A DNA stretch of 64,000 nucleotides, from positions 1-64,000 of the forward strand of contig JAUSID010000167.1 of assembly GCA_030648295.1 (NCBI GenBank). Direction: 5' to 3'. Both the position numbers and the translations under genes were made by a program. The stretch comes from Opitutaceae bacterium (GTDB taxonomy: Bacteria > Verrucomicrobiota > Verrucomicrobiia > Opitutales > Opitutaceae). The notes beneath the pieces were generated by a model. That model had not been told where the DNA came from, made no database searches, and worked only from the letters and a program-made list of their open reading frames with translations. Each line of letters starts with the position of its first letter. Position 1 is the stretch's first letter. Below, in pieces: positions 10,340 through 19,239 of the stretch.

Positions 10340-11860
10340 ATGAGTGTTGCCGATCCGAATCCGCCGCCCAACCCGATCGAAACGGAAGCACCCTTCCCCA
10401 CCCATCCCCAATGGCTCGGCCACCCTCGGCCGTTGTATACACTGTTCTTCGCGGAGCTGTGGGAGCGATTCTCGTATTACGGGATGCGGGCGCTGCTCAC
10501 CCTGTTCATGACCCTGCCGCTGGCGGCGGGCGGGCTCGGTTACGCGGATGCGCGGGCCTCGTTGGTCTACGGCACGTACACGATGTCGGTTTACATGATG
10601 TCGATCCCGGGCGGGACGATCGCCGACAGCCTAATCGGCTCGCACCGCGCGGTGCTCGTCGGCGGGATCGTGATCGCGTGCGGTCACTTCTGCATGGCGT
10701 TTCCGACGGAATGGACGTTTTTCCTCGGACTCTTGCTGGTCGTGCTCGGCACCGGCCTGCTAAAGCCGAACATCAGCGCCATGGTGGGCGGCCTGTATGC
10801 CACCGGTGATGTGCGCCGGGACGCGGGCTTCTCGATTTTCTACATGGGCATCAACGTCGGCGCGTTCATCGCTCCGCTCGTTACCGGTTTTCTGGCGAAA
10901 CACAGCTGGTTCAAGGCGTGGCTGGAGGGGCACGGGTTCAATCCCCAGCACTCGTGGCATTGGGGGTTCGCGGCCGCCGGCGTGGGAATGGTGCTCGGGC
11001 TGATCGTGTTTGTCGGTTTCGGCGGGGCGTTGAAACGCGTCGGGCCACCACCGATACGAACTCCCGACTCGTGGAAAAAACCGGTGCTCACGCTCCTCGG
11101 CACACTGGTGCTGTGGGGCTTTGCCTGGCTGACCGATCGTCCGGGCTTCACCTGGCTGCGCTCGTTCTTCCTCATCGGGCCAATCGCGTTGATGTTGTGG
11201 TTCGGCTTTTCGAAGGAGGTCGAAACGCGGCGGCTCGGGGCGGTGTTTTTCTTCTTTATCGGCGCATTCATCTTCTGGGCGCTCTTCGAGCAGGCGGGCA
11301 CCTCGCTGAATCTTTTCGCCGATCGCTTCACGGCGACGCACGTGCTCGGGTTCGAATTTCCCTCACCGTGGTACCAGTCGGCCAATCCGCTGTTCGTCAT
11401 CGTGCTCGCGCCGCTCTTCGCGATCCTGTGGGTGAAGCTCGGCGACCGGCAGCCTTCGAGCCCGATGAAATTCACCATTGGACTGATGCTGCTGGCGCTG
11501 GCGTTTGCCGTCATGGTGCCGGCGGCGCGGCTGGCGATGGAGGGGCGCGTGAGCCCGCTCTGGCTGCTGGCGCTGTATTTCCTCCAGACCTGCGGCGAAC
11601 TTTGCCTGAGCCCGGTGGGCCTGAGCACGTTCACCAAATTGTCGCCGGCCAAATATGTCGGTGCGATGCTGGGCGTCTGGTTCCTCGCGGCTGCGTTCGG
11701 CAACAAGTTCGCGGGGGTTCTCGCGAGCGCGTTCGGCGAGGGCGAAGCATCGAGCCTCGATCATTTTTTTGGCCAGCAATCGATCGCGGTGTTCGCGATC
11801 GCGGGCGTGTTTTTCGCGCTCGTGCCGTGGGTGAGACGCCGGATGGGCGGAGTGCGGTAG
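10340..11860 (+). CDS. POT-family proton-dependent oligopeptide transporter
   Basis: FFAELWERFSYYGMRALLTLFM and GTGLLKPNISAMVGGLY are POT/PTR2 signatures; about 12 TM segments. Confidence 0.92.
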   Translation: MSVADPNPPPNPIETEAPFPTHPQWLGHPRPLYTLFFAELWERFSYYGMRALLTLFMTLPLAAGGLGYADARASLVYGTYTMSVYMMSIPGGTIADSLIGSHRAVLVGGIVIACGHFCMAFPTEWTFFLGLLLVVLGTGLLKPNISAMVGGLYATGDVRRDAGFSIFYMGINVGAFIAPLVTGFLAKHSWFKAWLEGHGFNPQHSWHWGFAAAGVGMVLGLIVFVGFGGALKRVGPPPIRTPDSWKKPVLTLLGTLVLWGFAWLTDRPGFTWLRSFFLIGPIALMLWFGFSKEVETRRLGAVFFFFIGAFIFWALFEQAGTSLNLFADRFTATHVLGFEFPSPWYQSANPLFVIVLAPLFAILWVKLGDRQPSSPMKFTIGLMLLALAFAVMVPAARLAMEGRVSPLWLLALYFLQTCGELCLSPVGLSTFTKLSPAKYVGAMLGVWFLAAAFGNKFAGVLASAFGEGEASSLDHFFGQQSIAVFAIAGVFFALVPWVRRRMGGVR

Positions 11861-11866
11861 CAGCCC

Positions 11867-12184
11867 ATGCACTGGACACTCCTGTTTCTCGCCGCGGGCT
11901 TCGAAATCGCGTGGGCGGTCGGCTTGAAATACACCGGGGGCTTCACCCGATTGTGGCCCACCACCGGCGTGGTGATCGCGCTGCTCGCGAGCGTGGGTTT
12001 GCTTGCCCTCGCCGCCCGTGGGCTGCCCATCGGCACCGCGTACGCCGTGTGGACGGGCATCGGCGCCGCCGGCACCGCCATCGCGGGCATCATCCTGTTC
12101 GGTGAAAGTGCGTCCGCCGCGCGGCTCGCGTGTCTCACGCTGATCGTGGCCGGAGTTGTCGGATTGAAGTTTTTCGGCAAGTGA
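11867..12184 (+). CDS. Small multidrug resistance (SMR) family protein, SugE/Gdx-like
   Basis: 105 aa with 4 TM segments: [48 protein letters not shown]. Confidence 0.88.
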   Translation: MHWTLLFLAAGFEIAWAVGLKYTGGFTRLWPTTGVVIALLASVGLLALAARGLPIGTAYAVWTGIGAAGTAIAGIILFGESASAARLACLTLIVAGVVGLKFFGK

Positions 12185-12198
12185 GGCTCGCTCGCGGG

Positions 12199-12816
12199 AT
12201 GCCGATTCGCGCATGGTTTCCGACCTTCATCTACTGCGAACCACTGCAGAAATCCGGGCTGGCGCGGCGGAATGAAGAACTGGCGGACGAGTGCCGCCGG
12301 TTGCGCGAATTCGATGCGGCTGGCCGGCGGTGGTCGGAAAAAAACTATCCCGGCGGCTACACGAGCTACGCCTCGATGAACGAGCTGCACCGGTTCTCGA
12401 GCACGTTTGCCGACCTGGAGAAGAAACTCGGACGACATGTCCGCGCCTTCGCCCGGGCGCTCGACATGGATCTGCGCAAACGCGAAATCCGGCTCAGCGA
12501 TATCTGGGTCAACATCATGCCGCCGTCCGCGGCGCACTCGCTGCATCTGCATCCGCTCTCGTTCATCAGCGGCACGTATTACGTCGTGACGCCGAAAGGC
12601 TGCCCCGGACTCAAGTTCGAGGACCCGCGGCTCGACCGGTTCATGGCAGCGCCACCGAAGTTGCCGCGGGCCCGCCGTGAGAACCAGGTGCACATCACCT
12701 ACCCTGCCGACGCCGGAAACGTGATCCTGTTCGAAAGCTGGCTGCGGCACGAAGTCGCCGCCAATCGCGTCGACGAGGAGAGAATCAGCATCAGCTTCAA
12801 TTTCCACTGGTCGTAA
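12199..12816 (+). CDS. Putative 2-oxoglutarate/Fe(II)-type oxygenase family protein
   Basis: HLHPLSFISGTYYV...GNVILFESWLRHEVAAN...ISFNFHWS. H-x-D/H-type core seen; family assignment from pattern only. Confidence 0.7.
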   Translation: MPIRAWFPTFIYCEPLQKSGLARRNEELADECRRLREFDAAGRRWSEKNYPGGYTSYASMNELHRFSSTFADLEKKLGRHVRAFARALDMDLRKREIRLSDIWVNIMPPSAAHSLHLHPLSFISGTYYVVTPKGCPGLKFEDPRLDRFMAAPPKLPRARRENQVHITYPADAGNVILFESWLRHEVAANRVDEERISISFNFHWS

Positions 12817-12919
12817 ACCGGCCGCGATTCCGGGTGTGGTCAGTGATGAGCTTCGGTAATTGCGAAACTGAGACAGGGCACGGAGCGGTTTGTGATTTCG
12901 GCCTGCAAAATGATCTTCC

Positions 12920-12987
12920 GTAGCGGAACGCGTGAGCGTTTCGCCGAAAGGCATTCCGGAACACGAAACGCTTACGCGTTCCGCTAC
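12920..12987. repeat. Family F paired palindrome (REPIN-like), 24-bp arms
   Basis: GTAGCGGAACGCGTGAGCGTTTCG ... CGAAACGCTTACGCGTTCCGCTAC. Confidence 0.85.
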
Positions 12988-13151
12988 ACCGCTGGTCATC
13001 AGGAGCGTCAGCAAAGGATCCAACTGGCGCGACCGATTGCGTGAATCCTTGATTCTTCGCGGCACTGGCCACGAGTGGCGGAAGCGAGTAATTCAGCTGC
13101 CCGCTCCTGGTTGCGCCCAGTCGGCTGCCGCGTAAGGTCGGCTTCTTTTCC

Positions 13152-13709
13152 ATGCCGTCCGAGCGCATGTTCATCGCCCTGATGCTGCCGTTGCCGGTGC
13201 GCGACACCGTGGCGGCACTCGCCCAGCCGCTCACCGGTCTTACCTGGACTCGCACGGAGCAACTGCACCTCACATTGCGTTTTCTCGGCGATGTCAGCGA
13301 TGAACAGCGGCCGCGAATGCGGGAGCGGCTGAGCACAGTGCACGTGGAGCCGTTCGTCCTGCCGATCGAGGGCATGGGTACATTTCCGCCGAACCGGCCG
13401 CCGCGAATCGTGTTTGTCGGCGTCGGCTCCGGACATCCCCGGCTCTACCAGTTGCGACAGCGGCTCGACGACGCGGTGCTGGCGAGCGGGCTGCCGCTCG
13501 ATGTGCGGACATTTCATCCGCACATCACCATCGCCCGCGCCGGGGAAAACCTGAACCCGGCCGTGATGCGCTGGCTGCACACGCATCGCGAGTTCGCCGC
13601 GCCGCCGTTTCGCGTCGAGGCATTCGATTTGTACGCGAGTGAACTTCGGCCGAACGGGGCGGTACATACCCTGAAGCAGCGGTTCCCGCTGAAAGTGCCG
13701 GGGGAGTGA
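13152..13709 (+). CDS. thpR: RNA 2',3'-cyclic phosphodiesterase (2'-5' RNA ligase family)
   Basis: Two HxTx motifs: HLTLRFLGD and HPHITIARA. Confidence 0.92.
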   Translation: MPSERMFIALMLPLPVRDTVAALAQPLTGLTWTRTEQLHLTLRFLGDVSDEQRPRMRERLSTVHVEPFVLPIEGMGTFPPNRPPRIVFVGVGSGHPRLYQLRQRLDDAVLASGLPLDVRTFHPHITIARAGENLNPAVMRWLHTHREFAAPPFRVEAFDLYASELRPNGAVHTLKQRFPLKVPGE

Positions 13710-13713
13710 TCTC

Positions 13714-13777
13714 AGCGAGGCACAGCCTCAGACCGGGTGATTTCGGAAATCGTGAAATCGGGCATCGGGCATCTAAA
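13714..13777. repeat. Family G dispersed repeat
   Basis: GCGAGGCACAGCCTCAGACCGGGTGATTTCGGAAATCGTGAAATCGGGCATCGGGCATCTAAA; inverted copy at 53301-53364. Confidence 0.85.
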
Positions 13778-13864
13778 GGGTTTCGCAGCAGCGAAACTCT
13801 TCGGCTCGCTGGCGCTCGCCGCTAGACAGTGCGGGCCAGAAGCCCGCGCTCCCAAGAAATCGAC

Positions 13865-13894
13865 AAAAAAGCCCGCCGCGGTGATGCGGCGGGC
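13865..13894 (-). terminator. Rho-independent terminator of the glycine-zipper gene
   Basis: Minus strand GCCCGCCGCATCACCGCGGCGGGCTTTTTT. Confidence 0.8.
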
Positions 13895-13918
13895 GAGGGA
13901 AAACCCAGAATCAAATAA

Positions 13919-14551
13919 TCAACGGCGGCCGTGGCCGCGGGAGTTGGAGTGGCCGCCCGAATAACCACGATAACCATTGTAGCGACCCGAGCTGTAGTGC
14001 GGATTGTACCGCGGGCCCGAGTATTGACCGAACCCGATTACGACGGACGAGCGCGGGTAGTAAACCACCGGTGGCGCCGGAACGTAAATGACGCGGGGCG
14101 CTTGCTCGACGTAGACGACTTCCTGTTGCGGAGCCGGCGCGTACACGACCTGGGGAGCCGATTGATAAACCTGCGGAGCCGGTTGATAGATGGTCGGGGC
14201 GTTGGCCACGGTCAGCGCATTCGGGATGGTCGGCGCCTGGATGACCGTGGTCGGCTGGCCATTGATCACCTGCGGCTGCGACTGGTAAACACCGTAGCTG
14301 GGCGCCTGATACACGGGCGGCGCCGGCTGATAGACCGGCTCCTGCGGCGCGACGGCCGAACCAATCAAGCCACCCGTGACCGCACCGATCACCATGCCTT
14401 CGGCCCAACGATCGCCATTGTGGCCGCCAATCAGGCCGCCGGCGACGGCGCCGAGGACCGCGCCCGTCGTGGTGGACGGGCGGAACATCTGCGCCTGCGC
14501 GGTGCCGGCACCGGCGAGCGCGAGCGAAAGAGTGACGAGAAGGGTTTTCAT
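13919..14551 (-). CDS. Glycine-zipper outer-membrane-type protein with repetitive Pro/Tyr/Gln C-terminal region
   Basis: MKTLLVTLSLALAGAGTAQAQ signal; TGAVLGAVAGGLIGGHNGDRWAEGMVIGAVTGGLIGSAVA glycine zipper; VYQPAPPVYQ-type repeats. Confidence 0.8.
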   Translation of the reverse strand: MKTLLVTLSLALAGAGTAQAQMFRPSTTTGAVLGAVAGGLIGGHNGDRWAEGMVIGAVTGGLIGSAVAPQEPVYQPAPPVYQAPSYGVYQSQPQVINGQPTTVIQAPTIPNALTVANAPTIYQPAPQVYQSAPQVVYAPAPQQEVVYVEQAPRVIYVPAPPVVYYPRSSVVIGFGQYSGPRYNPHYSSGRYNGYRGYSGGHSNSRGHGRR

Positions 14552-14753
14552 TTCGGTGATGAGACGAATGTCGGGTCGCTGAAATTCAGTCAAATTCACG
14601 TCGCGTGCGGGAAACTATTTCGGAACCGCCCGGGCAAGTGCCGGTCTCGCGCGGGCCTCGTTCGGCGCAGTCGCCGGGCCCTTCGCCGCGCCCGGCACGC
14701 GACTGGTCGCGGCAGGCTCGCCACACCGGGTAAACCGGTTCAAGTTGCGGGCC

Positions 14754-15266
14754 ATGAAAAGGATCGGCGTGAGCGACGAGGTCTTCGAGGCCTTGCAGCG
14801 GCTCGCCACCGGGTTTCATCGCACGCCCGACGAGGTACTCGCGGCGCTGCTGAAGGTTCCGCATGCGTCGCCCGAGGCCGCCGAACCAATCGCAGCTTTC
14901 ATCCTGAGTTCGGAATTTCGCGCAAGGTTTTCCGCTGCCGACAAATACCTCGCGCTGCTGGGCTGGATTGCGACGCAGCATCCAGCGGAGTTCGGTGAAT
15001 TCATCCGCAGCCTCTCCGGCGGTCGCCGTTATCTGGCGCTGGGCCGGGAGGAAATCCTCGAAACCTGCCGACACAATCAGGCCCGGCAAATCGACGGCAC
15101 TCAATACTGGGCCATCATGAACATCGACACGCCGACGAAGCGCCGCTTCCTCGCCCGGGTGCTCGAGTTCATCGGCTACCGCGACGCCGTGATCGAGTTC
15201 GTGTGCAGCGCGATCGGAATGCGCGGCGCCGTGAGACGGAGCCGGCTCTCGACGCTCGTCGCGTGA
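14754..15266 (+). CDS. SeqA-like protein (putative hemimethylated-GATC-binding replication regulator)
   Basis: N-terminal MKRIGVSDEVFEALQRLATGFHRTPDEVLAALL resembles SeqA [33 protein letters not shown]. C-terminal GTQYWAIMNIDTPTKRRFLARVLEFIGYRDAVIEFVCSAIG aligns without gaps to SeqA GTPYWVITNTNTGRKCSMIEHIMQSMQFPAELIEKVCGTI. Comparison is from memory. Confidence 0.82.
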   Translation: MKRIGVSDEVFEALQRLATGFHRTPDEVLAALLKVPHASPEAAEPIAAFILSSEFRARFSAADKYLALLGWIATQHPAEFGEFIRSLSGGRRYLALGREEILETCRHNQARQIDGTQYWAIMNIDTPTKRRFLARVLEFIGYRDAVIEFVCSAIGMRGAVRRSRLSTLVA

Positions 15267-15415
15267 CTTCGTCCGATTGCCTTTGAAGGTGGAGCCGCTC
15301 GACCTCAAGCGGCTGGTCTGACGGCAACCATGTTTAATGGCTGCGACTGCCTCCCTGCCGCCGAGCCATTTTCAGGAATTGCGCGGGCCACTGGTTCGCG
15401 TGAAAACTTCGGGCC

Positions 15416-16198
15416 GTGTCGAAACCTTTGCGCGTTCACGCCCTCGTCACTGGCGCATCCCGCGGGATTGGTCGCGCGATCGCGCTGCATCTGGCCGCCC
15501 GTGGCTGTCGCGTCGCCGTACACTATGCGCATCAACGCGCGGCGGCGAACGACACGCTGGCCGCGTTACCCGGCCAGGGTCATGCCACGTTTGCCGCGGA
15601 TGCCGCGGATCCCGGCGAACTCAAACGGCTCTGGCAGGAAGTGGTCCACGCGTTCGGCCGGATCGATCTGCTCGTCAACAACGCGGGCGTCTATTCCGAT
15701 CATCCGCCGCTGGAGACCACGTCGGATCGGTGGGAGGCCGAATGGGAGCGCACGCTGGCGGTAAACCTGCTCGCGCCGGCGCGGCTCGCCCACCTCGCCG
15801 CCCGGCACATGGCGGCGGCCGAGCTTCGCGATGAGGACTTTGGACGCGGCCGGATCGTGAACATATCGTCGCGCGGCGCATTCCGCGGTGAGCCGCACTC
15901 GCCGGCCTACGGGGCGAGCAAGGCGGGACTCAACTCGCTCAGCCAGTCGCTCGCCAAGGCGCTGGCGCGAAATTCAATTTTCGTCTTCTGCCTCGCGCCG
16001 GGATGGGTCGAGACCGAGATGGCGGCCCGTTACCTCGAAGGGCCGCGGGGAACCGAAATTCTCTCTGAACATCCGCTCGGTCGCGTCGCTCGCGCCGAAG
16101 AAATCGCCCGCACCGCCGTGTTCTGCGCGTTGGACGCGCCCGCCGCCATGACCGGTTCCATCATCGACGTGAACGGAGCGAGCTATCTGCGGACGTGA
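15416..16198 (+). CDS. Short-chain dehydrogenase/reductase (GTG start)
   Basis: TGASRGIGRAIA, LVNNAGVY, YGASKAGLNSLSQSLAK, PGWVETEM. Confidence 0.92.
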   Translation: MSKPLRVHALVTGASRGIGRAIALHLAARGCRVAVHYAHQRAAANDTLAALPGQGHATFAADAADPGELKRLWQEVVHAFGRIDLLVNNAGVYSDHPPLETTSDRWEAEWERTLAVNLLAPARLAHLAARHMAAAELRDEDFGRGRIVNISSRGAFRGEPHSPAYGASKAGLNSLSQSLAKALARNSIFVFCLAPGWVETEMAARYLEGPRGTEILSEHPLGRVARAEEIARTAVFCALDAPAAMTGSIIDVNGASYLRT

Positions 16199-16239
16199 GG
16201 AGGAGGAGAAGTGAAAGTGAAAGTGAGAGTGGCTTCCTG

Positions 16240-16327
16240 AGTGGCTGCGGCTTCCAGCCGCAGAGCGGAAACGATGATCGTTCCGAACTCCCGTCCTCAC
16301 CATCTGCGGCTGGATGCCGCCGCCACT
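16240..16327. repeat. Family D paired palindrome (REPIN-like)
   Basis: AGTGGCTGCGGCTTCCAGCCGCAGA ... TCTGCGGCTGGATGCCGCCGCCACT; single arm again at 50696-50722. Confidence 0.8.
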
Positions 16328-16342
16328 GGCGCCGCCACTTCA

Positions 16343-17179
16343 TCACAACGCCTGCTTCAGCAGCGCCGCGATCCGCTCGTGGTAACCGCGGCTCAGCTTC
16401 AACTTCGTTCCGTCATGGAGCACCACGGCGTATTCGCCGGCGAAGGACGGGCTTAGTTTTCGCAGCCGGTCGATGTTCACGATGGTGGAGCGGTGAATGC
16501 GAATGAACCGCGTCGGGTCGAGCCGCGCCTCCAGCCGCGCCATCGTCTCGCGCATCAAGTGGCTGCGGCCGTTGACATGGAACTTCATGTAGTCGCCCTC
16601 GGCCTCGATCCAGTCGATCTCCTCGGGCTTCAGGAAGAATATCTCCCCCGATGACTTGATCAGGATCCGCTCCGCCGCGCTCTCGTCCTTCGCCGCCTGC
16701 TCCCCATGCTGCTGGAGGTAATCGAGCAATTGCACCAGGCGCGCGTTCACGGTGTCGCTCCGCCGCCGGCGGACTTCCTCCTTGGCCCGCTGCAAGGCGG
16801 CGCTGAATCGGGCATCGTCGTAAGGTTTCAGCAAATAATCGATCGCGTTCACCTCGAACGCACGCAACGCGTGCTCGTCATACGCCGTGACGAATACCAC
16901 CGCCGGCGCCGCGGCGGACCCCACCTGCGTGAGCGCCTCGAACCCATCGCAGCCGGGCATCTGCACATCGAGAAACGCGAGATCCGGTTTCTCGCGCCGA
17001 ATCAACTCGGCCGCCTCGACCCCGCCGCTGGCTTCGCCCACGATGTCGACCGCGTGGTCGCGTTCGAGCAACAGCCGGACGCCACGCCGCGCCGCCGGTT
17101 CGTCGTCGACGATGACGGTTCGATAACGCGAGGTGCCATTGGTGACAGGTTCGGGGCGGGGGCCGGGGTGGGTTTTCAT
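16343..17179 (-). CDS. LytTR-family response regulator
   Basis: Receiver VIVDDEPAARRGVRLLL...LAFLDVQMPGCDGF; LytTR FIRIHRSTIVNIDRLRKLSP...LKLSRGYHERIAALL. Confidence 0.95.
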   Translation of the reverse strand: MKTHPGPRPEPVTNGTSRYRTVIVDDEPAARRGVRLLLERDHAVDIVGEASGGVEAAELIRREKPDLAFLDVQMPGCDGFEALTQVGSAAAPAVVFVTAYDEHALRAFEVNAIDYLLKPYDDARFSAALQRAKEEVRRRRSDTVNARLVQLLDYLQQHGEQAAKDESAAERILIKSSGEIFFLKPEEIDWIEAEGDYMKFHVNGRSHLMRETMARLEARLDPTRFIRIHRSTIVNIDRLRKLSPSFAGEYAVVLHDGTKLKLSRGYHERIAALLKQAL

Positions 17180-18084
17180 CTTCGACAGGGAAGGACGATT
17201 TGCACGGTCACGCCCCGGCCGGGCTCGCTGCGCAGCGACAGATGGCCCTGCGCGCCGTAGATTTTCGCCAGCCGCTCGCGTGTATTCGAAAGTCCGATGC
17301 CCTCCTTCGCGCGATGGCGGCCATGGCCGAGGCCCGGGCCATCGTCCCGGACCTCGAGGTGCAACCGGCCATTTTTCACCGTTGCGGCGACCTCCACCCG
17401 GCCGGGACCCGACTTCGGCACGATGCCGTGCAGAATCGCGTTCTCCACCAGCGGCTGAAGCAGCAGATTCGGGATCCGTGCGTCCATTGCCGCCGGCTCA
17501 ATCGCGATCCCGACGCTCAGCCGATCCGAGAAGCGCGCCTTTTGGATGTTGAGGTACCGCTCGAGGAAATCCATTTCCTGCCGCAGCGTCACTTCGGGCG
17601 TGCGGGTCTGCTCGAGCGACATCCGGAGCAGCGAGCTCAACCGCGCGATGAGCGTCACCGCCTCGTCGTTCTTCTGTTCGCGCACCAGGACCGCGATCGT
17701 GTTCAGCGTGTTGAACAGGAAATGCGGCCGCATCTGTTCGCGCAGCGCCTTGAGCTCGGTCTCGATCAGCCGCGACTCGAGCTGGGCCGCCTTTAGTTCC
17801 TCGCTCTTGTAACGATGGTAAATCTCCAGGCTGTAGCCGAACGCGAGCACTGCCCAGTAATACGCCATGTCGATCATGTTCCGCCCGTAGAAGCTTTTCC
17901 ACGACACGACCCAGAACGGGTCGACCGGCTCGATGAACAGATTGTACGAAAACATCCGTCCCAAGTAGTAGGTGGCCATCACGACAAAGCTCACGAACGG
18001 ACGGTTTTCTGCGACGAACGGAGGGATTTTTGCGACGAAGCTCGGGCGGCGCAGCGATACAAATGGATTACGGGTCATGGCCAT
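17176..18084 (-). CDS. LytS-type sensor histidine kinase (His_kinase/HATPase), short N-terminus
   Basis: LREQMRPHFLFNTLNTIAVLVREQ, LLLQPLVENAILHGI, GIGLSNTRERL. Start assigned to MAMTRNP at 18084 because the longer ORF reads through interspersed repeats. Confidence 0.88.
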   Translation of the reverse strand: MAMTRNPFVSLRRPSFVAKIPPFVAENRPFVSFVVMATYYLGRMFSYNLFIEPVDPFWVVSWKSFYGRNMIDMAYYWAVLAFGYSLEIYHRYKSEELKAAQLESRLIETELKALREQMRPHFLFNTLNTIAVLVREQKNDEAVTLIARLSSLLRMSLEQTRTPEVTLRQEMDFLERYLNIQKARFSDRLSVGIAIEPAAMDARIPNLLLQPLVENAILHGIVPKSGPGRVEVAATVKNGRLHLEVRDDGPGLGHGRHRAKEGIGLSNTRERLAKIYGAQGHLSLRSEPGRGVTVQIVLPCRR

Positions 18085-18150
18085 ATGCGCCGCGGAGAAG
18101 GGGCAAGAAGGCTCGCAGCAACGGAGGCAACGACGGCGGGTGGCTTGGGC

Positions 18151-18219
18151 GTGGCATGGGCGTCCCGCCCATGGAAACGAATTCAGAAACGCACTACACG
18201 GCCGGAACGGCCGTGCCAC
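18151..18219. repeat. Family B paired palindrome (REPIN-like)
   Basis: GTGGCATGGGCGTCCCGCCCATGGAAACGAATTCAGAAACGCACTACACGGCCGGAACGGCCGTGCCAC; same architecture as 5442-5510. Confidence 0.88.
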
Positions 18220-18221
18220 TG

Positions 18222-18248
18222 GCGGGCGAGACGCCCGCGCTCCCAGGA
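18222..18248 (-). repeat. Family A palindrome, one of about 8 copies
   Basis: CCTGGGAGCGCGGGCGTCTCGCCCGC. Other copies near 9047, 13831, 35835, 40688, 50664, 50784 and 54087, the 13831 and 50664 copies diverged. Confidence 0.88.
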
Positions 18249-18259
18249 AATACGCCGCG

Positions 18260-19021
18260 TCAGGAATGACGCCGGCTCGAACGCTTGCCTTCGACGGCCC
18301 ACATGGCCGCGCCGGCAATCCCGGCCTGATTGAAGAATTCCGCCGGCACCAGCTTCGCCCGCGCATCGAGATACTTGAAAAATTTCTCGTGCTTCGAACT
18401 GATGCCACCACCAACGATGATCAGTTCGGGCCAGAGCAGCCGCTCGAGCACCACGATGTAGTCGTGCAGTCTCTCGCCCCACTCTTTCCACGAGAGATCC
18501 TGGTCGTCGCGAACCGATGCGGCGACGTACTTCTCCGCTGATTTGCCACCCTTCCAGGGAAAGTGCCCGAGTTCCAGCGGGACGACGACGCCCTGATACG
18601 CGAGCGCCGTCCCCACGCCGGTCCCGAGGGTGAGCAGCAGCGCCTTGCCCATGAAACCACGGCCGGCGCCGAATCACATCTCCGCGATGCCGGCCGCTGC
18701 GGCGTCATTAATCATGGCCACACGGCATCCGGTCGCCCGGCCGAACAGCTTGGCGCCATCCACGCCGATGAATTTCGGGTGCAAGTTGGCCGATGTCATG
18801 ATGCGGCAGCCCTCCTCAATCACGCCGGGAAATCCGATTCCAATCGGGCCACGCCAGCGAAAATGTCGCGCGAGTTCCGCGACCTTTCGCGCCATTCGCG
18901 CCGGCGAGAGCGGTTCCGGCGTTGCGATGCGAAGTCGATCCGCCAGCAGCCGGCCGGTCTCCGTATCCACCGGCGCGCCCTTCAATGCGGAGCCGCCAAT
19001 ATCGATGCCAAGGGCTTTCAT
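18260..19021 (-). pseudogene. Polyphosphate glucokinase/ROK-like kinase interrupted by one in-frame TGA
   Basis: ORFs 18674-19090 and 18260-18652 lie in the same frame: ...[35 protein letters not shown].... Stop at 18674-18676, where R is expected in AEM-R-FGAG. Confidence 0.8.
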
Positions 19022-19126
19022 CGGTTTACTCGACCCACGCACACCGATTGCACACCAGCGCGCCAGACTCAAGGCGCGCGATCGATCCACTATCCCGAAC
19101 GAAATGTGGATGCCACTGGTTGGGCA

Positions 19127-19231
19127 GTGGCACGGGCATCCCTGGTCGCCTTCGGCGCCGCCAGAGGCGGGTAAACTTGCCCGTGATGGTCGTCATCGAA
19201 CATCGCATCATGGGCGAGACGCCCATGCCAC
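19127..19231. repeat. Family B paired palindrome carrying a family C insert
   Basis: GTGGCACGGGCATC [CCTGGTCGCCTTCGGCGCCGCCAGAGGCGGGTAAAC] TTGCCCGTG...ATGGGCGAGACGCCCATGCCAC; the family C segment recurs at 35884-35920 and inverted near 50905-50941. Confidence 0.8.
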
Positions 19232-19239
19232 GCTCAGAC

